This document shows, in pieces, positions 50,727 through 58,770 of a DNA stretch of 64,000 nucleotides; the first letter of the stretch is position 1, and each line of letters opens with the position of its first letter. The translations under genes were made by a program, and so were the position numbers. This DNA comes from Streptomyces phaeolivaceus (GTDB lineage Bacteria > Actinomycetota > Actinomycetes > Streptomycetales > Streptomycetaceae). The stretch is taken from positions 62,001 through 126,000 of the forward strand of contig NZ_CP045096.1 of assembly GCF_009184865.1 (NCBI RefSeq), read 5' to 3'. Under the pieces are notes generated by a model. The model was given only the letters and a program-made list of their open reading frames with translations, did no database searches and had not been told where the DNA came from.

Positions 50727-52019
50727 GTGGGACCCCGGGTGATCCGAGTCGGGCCGTGGCGAGGATACTGGTGGGCGCACGTGCCCCTGCTTCCCGATGG
50801 ACTTATGCCGACCTCCCGCACAGCCCGTCCCGTGACTCCCCCGACGGTGTGGCCGGCTCGTGGCCGCCATGTCGGGCCCGACGCCGAAGACGCACTCCGT
50901 CGCACCCTGCGACAGCTCAAGGACACCCAGGTCATCGACGACTTCCGGGAGGCGCCCGATGCCGGCGGCGACTCACCGGAGCGGGTCTTCGAGGCACGAT
51001 GGCGGGTTCCCGACGAGGTGACCGTACGCGCCCGGCTGAGCCTGGCGCCCGATCTCGGCGGCGGGCGGGAGTGGACGCTGCTCGCGGAGGCGGAACAGGC
51101 GTGGGACCCGGCCTGGCCCTCCCCCGTCACCCGGTTCTGGCCGGAGTACGGCGACTGGGACCACGACGCCGCCACCGGCCTGTCGCTGAGCAGGATCAAC
51201 GCCCTGCCCGAGGAGGACAAGGACGTACGGCGCCTGCTCAGGGACTCGGGGCGCGGCGGATGGTGCGTCCATGTCGTCGTCCACGAGGCCATGACGACGG
51301 ACGAGCGCGGTCGGCTTCCCCTCGCCCGCTGGCTGTCGCCGGGCCTGCGTCACCGCGTGGTGGAGCACCGGGCCGCGCCGCATCAACTGCGGGTCGTGAA
51401 CTGGGCGCTGCGGGACTTCGACGCGGAGGTGCCGCGCGGCGGAGCCGTGGTGCTGCCCGGCACGCCGGGCCCGTCCGGTTACGACGCCGAGGACTTCGCC
51501 GTACGTTCGGTGTTCCTGGACGGTTCGGAGCCGACCGACCTCGTCCGGGCGGTGACACGGTTCGCCGCGCTGTCGCGACCGCTGCCGGACGGCGCCGACG
51601 CGGCTCTCACCGCGCTCCGTGACGACTGGGACCTCCTCACTCTGGAGGAGGAACTCGTCCGGGAACGGAAGCGGGTGGCCTCGTACGCCGAGGCGCTGGA
51701 GGCCATGACGAAGTCCCGGGACCTGTACCGGGAGGCCACCGAGCGCGCCCATGAGGCGCTCGCCGCCTACCGCGAGTCCGCCGAGGCCGCTCCCGCCGCG
51801 CACACGCAGCCACCGTCCGGGACACCGGCGACGACGTCCGCGTTCCAGCAGCTGACCCGCACGCTGGAGCGCCTGAGGGGCGGCGCCAAGTCCCTGCGCC
51901 CCGCCGCCCCCGCCAAGTCCCAGAGCAACGAGGGCAAGGAAGACGCGGGTCCGGACACGAACACGGATACGGATACGGATACGGATACGGATACGGGGGC
52001 TACCGACTCCGGGCGTTAG
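50727..52019 (+). CDS. Hypothetical protein with C-terminal coiled coil and DT repeat tail
   Basis: 430 residues. I do not recognise the family. An N-terminal globular part contains VWPARGRHVGPDAEDALRRT, REWTLLAEAEQAWDPAWPSP, WPEYGDWDHDAATGLSLSRI and WCVHVVVHEAMTTDERGRLP. A long helical stretch follows (LTLEEELVRERKRVASYAEA, SRDLYREATERAHEALAAYR), likely a coiled coil. The end is low complexity, with five Asp-Thr pairs encoded by a GATACG repeat. No signal peptide or membrane helix. GTG 50727 follows GAAGG closely; ATG 50805 is an alternative that would drop 26 residues. Confidence 0.65.
   Translation: MGPRVIRVGPWRGYWWAHVPLLPDGLMPTSRTARPVTPPTVWPARGRHVGPDAEDALRRTLRQLKDTQVIDDFREAPDAGGDSPERVFEARWRVPDEVTVRARLSLAPDLGGGREWTLLAEAEQAWDPAWPSPVTRFWPEYGDWDHDAATGLSLSRINALPEEDKDVRRLLRDSGRGGWCVHVVVHEAMTTDERGRLPLARWLSPGLRHRVVEHRAAPHQLRVVNWALRDFDAEVPRGGAVVLPGTPGPSGYDAEDFAVRSVFLDGSEPTDLVRAVTRFAALSRPLPDGADAALTALRDDWDLLTLEEELVRERKRVASYAEALEAMTKSRDLYREATERAHEALAAYRESAEAAPAAHTQPPSGTPATTSAFQQLTRTLERLRGGAKSLRPAAPAKSQSNEGKEDAGPDTNTDTDTDTDTDTGATDSGR
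51966..51995 (+). repeat. Five GATACG hexanucleotide repeats
   Basis: Five exact units encode alternating Asp-Thr at the C-terminus of the hypothetical protein. The unit length keeps the frame whatever the copy number. Confidence 0.92.
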
Positions 52020-52078
52020 GGCGGGACAGCGCGGGCCGCTTCGGCTCGGGAATTGAGGGGCGCCGGGTTGCCGCATGC

Positions 52079-52106
52079 CGTGTCCGGTGTGCGCGCGGGT
52101 CGTTGA
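52079..52106 (+). promoter_or_regulatory. BldN-type promoter candidate for the chaplin gene
   Basis: CGTGTC (52079-52084) and CGTTGA (52101-52106) are 16 bases apart. The BldN sigma factor consensus, as I recall it, is CGTAAC-N16-CGTTGA, giving four of six at -35 and six of six at -10. Chaplin genes are known BldN targets. The leader would be about 65 bases. Confidence 0.5.
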
Positions 52107-52177
52107 GTGGGCGATTGGATGATCTTGCTGTGTGGTCATCGCAATGGCTGCTCAGCAGGCCTATGAGAGGAGAAAGC

Positions 52178-52417
52178 GTGTCTCGTGTGGCGAAGTCGGT
52201 GACGGTGACCCTCGGGGTGGCGGGGGTCGTGCTCGCCGGTGCCGGAGTGGCGGGGGCCGACGCCGGGGCCCGGGGTGAGGCGCTGGGCTCGCCGGGGGTC
52301 GCTTCGGGCAACACCGTTCAGGTGCCGGTGCACATCCCGGTCAACGTGTGCGGCAACTCGGTGAAGGTGATCGGGGTGCTCAACCCGACGTTCGGCAACG
52401 TCTGCGTCAACGACTGA
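52178..52417 (+). CDS. Short chaplin
   Basis: 79 residues from GTG 52178, 6 bases after AGGAGA. A signal peptide (SVTVTLGVAGVVLAGAGVAG, cleavage after GADA) is followed by one chaplin domain: LGSPGVASGNTVQVPVHIPV, NVCGNSVKVIGVLNPTFGNV and CVND. The two conserved Cys of the domain are present, as in ChpD/F/G/H-type short chaplins. Chaplins assemble into amyloid fibrils that let aerial hyphae break surface tension. No sortase signal is present, so the protein would be secreted and free. Expression is probably developmental (see the promoter at 52079-52106). Confidence 0.95.
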   Translation: MSRVAKSVTVTLGVAGVVLAGAGVAGADAGARGEALGSPGVASGNTVQVPVHIPVNVCGNSVKVIGVLNPTFGNVCVND

Positions 52418-52534
52418 CGGTGCGGCGAGATGCCGGTGGCCCGAGTCCTTCGGGCCACCGGCGGGGCCGGGCTTCGGCAAGCCTCGTCCCGGGGTCTTGT
52501 TCCGAGCGGGCCCGTGCCTGGAAGATCGTCGATC

Positions 52535-54121
52535 ATGCGTCTCGACGAACTCAACGCCCGTGAACGTCAGTTGTGGAACTCCTTCGCCCACGGGGGCGCC
52601 GTCGATGTCCGCGACGGCGCGCGGACGGAGGAACCCACCGTGCGGGCCGAGGTCGTCGCCGCGCTGCTGCTGGGCGCCGGGGCCGAGCCCGCGCCGGGGG
52701 ACCGCCCGGCACTGCGGTTGACCGGCGCCCGCGTCACGGGCGTGCTGGATCTCCGGTTCGCCGAGATCCCCGTACCGGTGGTGCTGGACGAGTGCCGCTT
52801 CGACGAAGCGCCCCTGCTCGGCGGGGCCACGATCCGGGAGCTGGTCCTCACCGGATGCGACCTGCCGGGTCTCGCCGCCGACACGACCCAGATGGGCAGT
52901 CGGCTGGTTCTGTCCCGCTGTCGGCTGACCGGGCCGCTCGTGCTCACCCGCGCCCAGATCCACGGCGACCTGGACCTCCGGGGCACGGTGATCACCGCGC
53001 CCGGGACCGAGGCGATATCCGCCGTCCATCTCGTGGCGGGCGGCAACGTCCTGTGCACCGGCCTGACGGTCCGGGGCACCTTCCGCTGCTCCGGCGCCAC
53101 CGTATCCGGCGAGTTCGACCTGGAGGGCGCCTCCCTGCACAACCCCGGTGGCCACGCCCTGGACGCCTACCACGTCCAGATCACCGAGGACTTCACCTTC
53201 CACCCGGGCTTCAGCGCGGACGGGCGGATCATCCTCTCCGGTGCGACGGTCGGGGCGGCGATCGGCTTCTGCGGTGCCCGGCTGAACAATCCGGGCGACG
53301 TCGCCCTGGAGGCCGTGGACGTCACCGTCGCCCGCAACTTCGACCTCGGCCGCGGCCTGCGCGTCGACGGCGGCGTCACACTCGACGGCAGCGGCGTCGG
53401 CACACGGCTCAGCTTCCACGAGGCCACGCTGACGAACCCCGCCGGGACCGCCCTGTCCCTGCGGCTGGCCCAGGCCCGGGAGACCGATCTGCGTACCCGG
53501 CGGCCGATCGACGGCACCGTGGACGCGAGCGGCGCCCGGTTGGGCACCCTGTACGACGCCCCCGACACCTGGCCCTCGGACCTCCGACTGGCCGACACCG
53601 TCTACGACGCCCTGGCCACTCCCCTGTCGGCAGCCGAGCGGCTCGGCTGGCTCCGGCACGGCACCGCCGCCTATCTGCCCCAGCCGTACGAGCAGCTCGC
53701 GGCGACCTACCGGCGGCTGGGACACGAGGACGAGGCCCGTACGGTGCTCCTCGCCAAGCAGCGCCACCACCGTGCCTCGCTCCCCCGCCACACCCGCCTC
53801 TGGGGCTACGTCCAGGACGCGACCGTCGGCTACGGCTACCGCCCACTGCGCGCCACCCTCTGGCTGGTGGCCCTGCTCGCCTGCGGCGCCCTCTACTTCG
53901 CGGCCCACCCTCCAGCCCCCCTCGAACCCTCGAAGGCACCACCGTTCAACGCCCTCGTCTACGCCCTCGACCTCCTCATCCCCCTCCCCGCCTTCGGCCA
54001 GGACCTGGCCTTCGCCCCACACGGCACCGCCCAATGGCTCGCCTACACCCTCACCGCCGCCGGCTGGATCCTGGCCACGACCACCGCCGCCGGAATCTCA
54101 CGGGCGATCAACCGCCAGTGA
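52535..54121 (+). CDS. Membrane protein with pentapeptide-like beta-helix domain
   Basis: 528 residues from ATG 52535. Residues 60-360 are a repetitive beta-solenoid: ALRLTGARVTGVLDLRFAEI, VVLDECRFDEAPLLGGATIR, LVLSRCRLTGPLVLTRAQIH and GDLDLRGTVI. The C-terminal part has two hydrophobic helices (ATLWLVALLACGALYFAAHP and WLAYTLTAAGWILATTTAAG). Databases often call such Streptomyces proteins membrane-associated oxidoreductases, but I see no cofactor motif that would support an enzymatic name. The stop overlaps the next start (GTGA). Function unknown. Confidence 0.75.
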   Translation: MRLDELNARERQLWNSFAHGGAVDVRDGARTEEPTVRAEVVAALLLGAGAEPAPGDRPALRLTGARVTGVLDLRFAEIPVPVVLDECRFDEAPLLGGATIRELVLTGCDLPGLAADTTQMGSRLVLSRCRLTGPLVLTRAQIHGDLDLRGTVITAPGTEAISAVHLVAGGNVLCTGLTVRGTFRCSGATVSGEFDLEGASLHNPGGHALDAYHVQITEDFTFHPGFSADGRIILSGATVGAAIGFCGARLNNPGDVALEAVDVTVARNFDLGRGLRVDGGVTLDGSGVGTRLSFHEATLTNPAGTALSLRLAQARETDLRTRRPIDGTVDASGARLGTLYDAPDTWPSDLRLADTVYDALATPLSAAERLGWLRHGTAAYLPQPYEQLAATYRRLGHEDEARTVLLAKQRHHRASLPRHTRLWGYVQDATVGYGYRPLRATLWLVALLACGALYFAAHPPAPLEPSKAPPFNALVYALDLLIPLPAFGQDLAFAPHGTAQWLAYTLTAAGWILATTTAAGISRAINRQ

Positions 54122-54489
54122 CGACCCGAAAGACATTGGCGGATCCGGGACGGCACCAGTTGAATGCCGCCGTGGAGAACACCTGGACACCCGCCCATCA
54201 GGCCGTCGAGAGCGACGAAGTGGAAACCCTCGCCCAACTACTGGCCCAGGGAACCGACCCCAACGAGGTCTGCGACAACTTGACGCTCCTGACCCACGCC
54301 ATCGACACGGAGGCCGACAGCGCGTTGCAGAGCGGCAGCCCGCTGACCGTGCATCTCACGGCCGTACTCCTCGCGTTCGGTGCCGACCCGCGGCTGCCGG
54401 GCCCAAGCGGCGAGACCCCCATGGACATCGCCCTCCACTACGGCCACGACCTGGCAGTGAACCTGTTGCGGCGCCACATCGGCGAGTGA
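54118..54489 (+). CDS. Small ankyrin-repeat protein
   Basis: 123 residues from GTG 54118, which overlaps the previous stop by 4 bases; GTG 54171 is a later alternative. Two to three ankyrin units: TPAHQAVESDEVETLAQLLA with QGTDPNEVCDNLTLLTHAID, then HLTAVLLAFGADPRLPGPSG and ETPMDIALHYGHDLAVNLLR. No signal or membrane segment. The coupling to the membrane-protein gene suggests a partner role. Function unknown. Confidence 0.75.
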   Translation: MTTRKTLADPGRHQLNAAVENTWTPAHQAVESDEVETLAQLLAQGTDPNEVCDNLTLLTHAIDTEADSALQSGSPLTVHLTAVLLAFGADPRLPGPSGETPMDIALHYGHDLAVNLLRRHIGE

Positions 54490-54692
54490 GACGGCGCGGG
54501 CCGGGGGTGGGCCTGGCGCGGCCGGACTGTGCGGACCCCCGGCAGGACGGAAATGAATTCACTTCACTTCATCTGCATCGCAAGGCTGGTACTCCCTTCC
54601 GCCATCAGGCACCCTGGTAGCCCCGCTGGAGCGCGTCGTGGCGCGCCCCTCGTCGGAATGTGAAGTCATCTCAGGTGGTGAGAAGGGGCTGA

Positions 54693-56066
54693 GTGCGGAT
54701 GCCGGATGAGACGGTGGTCGATCTGCTCGTCATCGGGGCAGGGATGGCAGGGCTGACCGCGGGCGCGAGGGCCGTCCGTGAGGGGCTGTCTGTCGTGGTC
54801 GCCGAGGTCGGTGACGACGTCGGGGGGTCCGCGCGCTACGCCGGCTACGCCTGGACCGCCCCGAGCCACGAGGTCATGGAGCGGCACAACCCTCGCGGCG
54901 AGCCCTCGCTCACCCGTGCCCTCGTGGACCGTTTCGCGGACGGCATCGCCTGGATCGGAAGCACGGGGGTCGAGGTCAAGGACGCTCAGCCCGTCCTCGG
55001 CTTCGGCCAGGGCCACCAGTTCGACACCAACCACTACCTCGACACCTGCCGCCGTATCGTCGTCGCGGCGGGCGGCGAGGTCCTGACGGCCACCGACACC
55101 GAGCGGCTCCTGCTGGAGGACGGGGCCGTGACCGGGGCGGAGCTGGTCACGGGCGACGGCACGCGACGCGTCGTACGGGCCGGCTCGACGCTTCTGGCGA
55201 CAGGCGGCTTCCAGGGGGACCCGGAACTCCGCAACAGGTTCGTCCATCCGCACGCCGACCGCATGGAACTGCGCTCCAACCCGCACAGCCGCGGCGCCGG
55301 ACACCGCCTCGCGACCTCCGCCGGGGCGGCGACGGGGCTCACCGGAGCCGGCTTCTACGGGCATCTCATCCCGAGCGGCATCCCGTTCGCGGACCCGTCC
55401 GACTTCGTCGACCTGTCGCTCTACTACAGCGAGCACGCGCTCCTGTTCAACCTGCGCGGTGAGCGGTTCACCGACGAGACGCTGGGCGATCATCTGACGA
55501 CCATGGCGCTCCTGGAGCAGCCCGAGAGCCGAGGGCTGCTCGTCGCCGACTCCCGGGTCTTCCGCGACTGGGTGGTGGGGGCGTATGTGAAGGGCGCGGT
55601 CGCCGTGGACAAGTTCGCGCTGGCGGCCAGGCGCGGCGGGCGGGTCGGCTTCGCGGAGAGCCTCGACGAACTCGACTGCCTGCCCGAGGAATGGGGTTAC
55701 GACGGGCCGGTGATCCGCGCGGCCGTCGAGGAGTTCAACGCCGTCGCGGCGAGCGCGGCGGCGGGCGCGGCCCCCACACCGGGCCGGCTGCTGGACCCGG
55801 CACCGCTGGACCGGCCGCCCTACTACGTGGTCGAGGCGGTGCCGGCCATCACCTTCCCGTTCCACGGGGTCCGTATCGACGACCGGGCCCGCGTCCTGGG
55901 CGAGGACGGACACCCCGTGCCAGGCCTCCTCGCGGCCGGCTCGGACACCGGGGGCCTGTGGCACCGGGCCTACGCCGGCGGTATCGCGTCGGCCCTCGTG
56001 TTCGGCCTCACCGCAGCCGAGACCGCGACCCGGACAGTCGCGCCCCACAAACACGGGTGGGCATAG
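54693..56066 (+). CDS. Flavin-dependent dehydrogenase of the fumarate-reductase/KstD superfamily
   Basis: 457 residues from GTG 54693; ATG 54699 is equally possible with GAAGGGG upstream. FAD motif VIGAGMAGLTAGARAVREGL near the start, DDVGGSARYAGYAWTAPSHE with the typical G-G-S-A turn, STLLATGGFQGDPELRNRFV and the closing FPFHGVRIDDRARVLGEDGH with PGLLAAGSDTGGLWHRAYAG. These are features of 3-ketosteroid-dehydrogenase/fumarate-reductase/tricarballylate-dehydrogenase-like flavoproteins. The substrate is not clear; neighbours give no pathway context. It is a soluble protein and complete. Confidence 0.85.
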   Translation: MRMPDETVVDLLVIGAGMAGLTAGARAVREGLSVVVAEVGDDVGGSARYAGYAWTAPSHEVMERHNPRGEPSLTRALVDRFADGIAWIGSTGVEVKDAQPVLGFGQGHQFDTNHYLDTCRRIVVAAGGEVLTATDTERLLLEDGAVTGAELVTGDGTRRVVRAGSTLLATGGFQGDPELRNRFVHPHADRMELRSNPHSRGAGHRLATSAGAATGLTGAGFYGHLIPSGIPFADPSDFVDLSLYYSEHALLFNLRGERFTDETLGDHLTTMALLEQPESRGLLVADSRVFRDWVVGAYVKGAVAVDKFALAARRGGRVGFAESLDELDCLPEEWGYDGPVIRAAVEEFNAVAASAAAGAAPTPGRLLDPAPLDRPPYYVVEAVPAITFPFHGVRIDDRARVLGEDGHPVPGLLAAGSDTGGLWHRAYAGGIASALVFGLTAAETATRTVAPHKHGWA

Positions 56067-56236
56067 CGCGTTCCGGCGGAACACAGACGGGATGGCGGCG
56101 GGACACAATCGAGACGTAGGCGGGATGCCGATCGCGGCCCGGCGACGGCGCCGGTCACGTCTCCGGGACCGCGCGGACGCTCACCGTCCTCTCCCCGGGC
56201 TCGCCCATGCCCACATCGATCCACCCCCTCACATCA

Positions 56237-56285
56237 CTTGAAGTTTCAAGCGCAGTCGGCCAGGATCATGTTTGAGATTTCAAAC
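56237..56285 (+). promoter_or_regulatory. Two dyads upstream of the DUF6069 gene
   Basis: CTTGAAGTTTCAAG (56237-56250) and GTTTGAGATTTCAAAC (56270-56285) are perfect dyads with centres 34 bases apart and share the TTGA/TCAA half-site. They stand out in an otherwise GC-rich area 92-140 bases before the start codon and are probable operators of one regulator. No regulator gene is adjacent. Confidence 0.6.
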
Positions 56286-56376
56286 CCGTAGCCGTACCCC
56301 GTCATCCGTACTCCGAAATCCGTATACCCGTACGCCGTGTCTCGCGGTCGTACCTGTCGCAGCTCTGGAGTCCCCC

Positions 56377-56790
56377 ATGTCCGCAGTCACCCAGACGTCC
56401 GCCACGCGCCGCGGTCCCCTCGTCGTGGCAGGCGGCGTGCTCGCCGCGATCGTACTGTCCTCGCTGGCGAACGCCCTGATCGCGGTGGTCGCGCGCGCGA
56501 TCGGCGCGCCCGACGACTTCCAGCCCCTGGACCCGGGCTCGTACATCTTCCTGACCACGGTCGGCGTGGTGGCCGGCGCCCTCGGCTGGGCCGCCGTCCG
56601 CAAGCTGTCCGGGGATCCCGAGAAGCTGATCCGATGGCTGGCCCCGGTGGTCGTCGCGGTCTCCTTCGTCCCCGACTTCTTCCTCTTCGGCCCCGGCGGA
56701 GCGACCGGGGTCGTGGCCCTGCTCCTGATGCATGTCGCGGTCGCGGCACTCGCGGTCACCGCCTACCGCAAGGTCATGCCGCTGAGCTGA
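56377..56790 (+). CDS. DUF6069 small membrane protein
   Basis: 137 residues from ATG 56377 (CTGGAG at 7 bases). Four hydrophobic helices: PLVVAGGVLAAIVLSSLANA, SYIFLTTVGVVAGALGWAAV, LIRWLAPVVVAVSFVPDFFL and VVALLLMHVAVAALAVTAYR. FVPDFFLF and the MHVAVA helix are typical for DUF6069. Function unknown; genes of this family are often under TetR- or ArsR-type control, consistent with the dyads upstream. Confidence 0.85.
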   Translation: MSAVTQTSATRRGPLVVAGGVLAAIVLSSLANALIAVVARAIGAPDDFQPLDPGSYIFLTTVGVVAGALGWAAVRKLSGDPEKLIRWLAPVVVAVSFVPDFFLFGPGGATGVVALLLMHVAVAALAVTAYRKVMPLS

Positions 56791-56794
56791 CCGT

Positions 56795-57958
56795 TCAGCC
56801 GGTGTGCAGGATCCGGAAGCGTCCGGGCTCCGCCGGATCACGGTCGACGACCTGGATCGGCGGCCCGGCCCACTGCCAGACACCGATGCCCGGCATCCGG
56901 GAGAACCGGATCCACCCACGGGTGCCTTCGACCTCGACACCCGGCCAGGACTCGGCGATACGCGCCCGGTCCGTGCCGTGCGCGCGCAGTACGTCGGCGA
57001 GGACCGCGACCGTGTCGTACCCCTCGAAGGCGACGAAGGACGGCGAAGCGCCCAGCCGCTCGCGGAGGGCCTTCTCCACTCGTGTGCCGAGGGGGCCGAG
57101 GCGCTCGGGCAGATAGCGCAGGAACGGGATCCCGGCGCCGTGGTCGCCCAGCGACAGCGCCCACTCGGCGAACTCCGGCTGCCCGGCCGGGGCACCGATC
57201 ATGACCTCCACGAGGCGACCGTCGCGGCGGACGGACTCGACGAGCGGTACGGCCGGCTCCGGGGTGCCCACCAGGAGAAGCAGCGCTGTCGCGCCCTGCT
57301 CGGCGAGTGCGTCGCAGACGGCGGCGGGGGTGAGCACGCTCATGTCGAGTTCGCTGACCGTGCCGCCGCGTGGCGTGAGGTGGTCGCGCAGGATACGGGT
57401 CCCGGAGGCCCAGTAGAGGCCCGGCTGGGTCGCCACGGCGATACGGCGGTGGCCCGCGCCGAGGAGGAAGTCGGCGTAGGTCCGCCAGCCCCGGGACTGC
57501 GGCGGGGAGAGCCGGGCGACCCGTTCCGTCGGCTGTCCGGTGAGCGCGTCGAGCACCGCCGACGAGCAGAGGTACGGCAGGCCGAGGGCGTCGGCCCTGG
57601 TGGCGACGGCGCGGGCGACGACGCTGTGGTACTCCCCCGCCACGGCGACCACGCCGAGACGGGACAACTCGTCCACTGCCGTCGCGGCTCGCTCGGGATC
57701 GGCCGCGGTGTCCCGCACGACCAACTCGACCGGCCCGCCGCCGATCCCGCCCGCGTCGTTGACTTCGCGCACGCCCAACTCAAGCCCGGCGAGCAGGTGT
57801 TGACCTGCCTCGACCCAACCCGGCCGCGTGAGCGGAACGAGTGCGCCGATCCGGACGGACGACTCGACGGACGAACCGAGGGACGATTCGTCCGATGTGC
57901 CGGTCGGCTCTGCTCCGGTCGGCTCTGCTCCGGTCGGCGAGGGCGGCGTCGTGGACAT
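56795..57958 (-). CDS. Amide/branched-chain-amino-acid-type solute-binding protein without signal peptide
   Basis: 387 residues. A type I periplasmic-binding fold of the LivJ/AmiC/UrtA type: RIGALVPLTRPGWVEAGQHL, LAGLELGVREVNDAGGIGGG, VELVVRDTAADPERAATAVD, GVVAVAGEYHSVVARAVATR and SFVAFEGYDTVAVLADVLRA. Instead of a signal peptide the N-terminus is a Ser/Pro/Thr stretch with a duplicated GAEPT segment from a 15-base direct repeat near 57903-57932. No transporter genes are adjacent. It may be a cytoplasmic sensor like AmiC rather than a transport component; that is inference from the missing signal. Confidence 0.82.
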   Translation of the reverse strand: MSTTPPSPTGAEPTGAEPTGTSDESSLGSSVESSVRIGALVPLTRPGWVEAGQHLLAGLELGVREVNDAGGIGGGPVELVVRDTAADPERAATAVDELSRLGVVAVAGEYHSVVARAVATRADALGLPYLCSSAVLDALTGQPTERVARLSPPQSRGWRTYADFLLGAGHRRIAVATQPGLYWASGTRILRDHLTPRGGTVSELDMSVLTPAAVCDALAEQGATALLLLVGTPEPAVPLVESVRRDGRLVEVMIGAPAGQPEFAEWALSLGDHGAGIPFLRYLPERLGPLGTRVEKALRERLGASPSFVAFEGYDTVAVLADVLRAHGTDRARIAESWPGVEVEGTRGWIRFSRMPGIGVWQWAGPPIQVVDRDPAEPGRFRILHTG

Positions 57959-58100
57959 GCGCGGGTGTCTCCCCTGTGACGGATGCGGCTACGACGAATG
58001 CGGCACGGCCGACCCGGGTCGGAGCGGCGGTCGTTCGGTGCGTGAGAGTCTTGCACCGATCATGATCCGCGTGGAGTCCGGAAGGCAACGAAGGCAACGC

Positions 58101-58745
58101 ATGACCATCAACCGACCGGGGCTGCCCGGGGATCTGCCGTCGGCGGAGGTGCTGTGGGCGCGCTGGGCGCTCGTCGCCGTACTGGAGGCCACCGCGAAGG
58201 ACGAGCGGGCGGGCCGTCACCGCACGGGCACATGGGTGGACGACCAGGGGCTCCATCTGGACGACTCCGGCTGCACCTGGTGGGGGTTCGCGCGGCGCGG
58301 CGAGGGCCGGTACGTGCTCTTCGGCGAGGACGAGTCGAGCGGCGTCAAGTGGCACCGGCCACCGGTCGACATGCTCGTGGGCGCCCCGGACTGGCTTCCC
58401 CACGAGCAGCTGCGGGACCTGCTGAGCGGCAATGAACTGGGCTGTGTCTACTGGTACGAGAACGGCGCCTGGACCCGGGCGCCGTACCCGGCCTCCCTCG
58501 ACGACGACGGACTCGACTGCGGGATGAGCCGTTTCGTCGACAGGAAGGACGTGCTCAGGACCATCGCCGACGAGGACCACGCCGCCGTGCCGGCCCACGA
58601 CGCCGAGACGCTGCTCGGCCACGCCGAGGCCTACCGACTGTCACCGGCCCTCCTGATGTCCCTCATCACGGCGCCCGACTGGCGGGAACCGGACCGTCCC
58701 GCCATGACCGGGGCACTGGAACTCGCGGGCCTGCACCGGGCGTAG
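58101..58745 (+). CDS. Hypothetical protein
   Basis: 214 residues from ATG 58101, preceded by two GAAGGCAAC repeats that include a usable AAGG site. I do not recognise a family. Visible segments: SAEVLWARWALVAVLEATAK, WVDDQGLHLDDSGCTWWGFA, RYVLFGEDESSGVKWHRPPV, LGCVYWYENGAWTRAPYPAS and MSRFVDRKDVLRTIADEDHA. Rich in Trp and acidic residues, without signal or membrane helices. Codon use is like its neighbours. It is probably a genuine cytoplasmic protein. Confidence 0.75.
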   Translation: MTINRPGLPGDLPSAEVLWARWALVAVLEATAKDERAGRHRTGTWVDDQGLHLDDSGCTWWGFARRGEGRYVLFGEDESSGVKWHRPPVDMLVGAPDWLPHEQLRDLLSGNELGCVYWYENGAWTRAPYPASLDDDGLDCGMSRFVDRKDVLRTIADEDHAAVPAHDAETLLGHAEAYRLSPALLMSLITAPDWREPDRPAMTGALELAGLHRA

Positions 58746-58770
58746 CCCCACGCTGCCGGCGTTCGCCGCG

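Noticed and set aside
50615..51622. Alternative 335-codon plus-strand frame overlapping the hypothetical gene at 50727
   Set aside because: Arg/Pro/Gly-rich composition typical of an off-frame shadow; the frame ending at 52019 has normal amino-acid use and a coiled-coil region.
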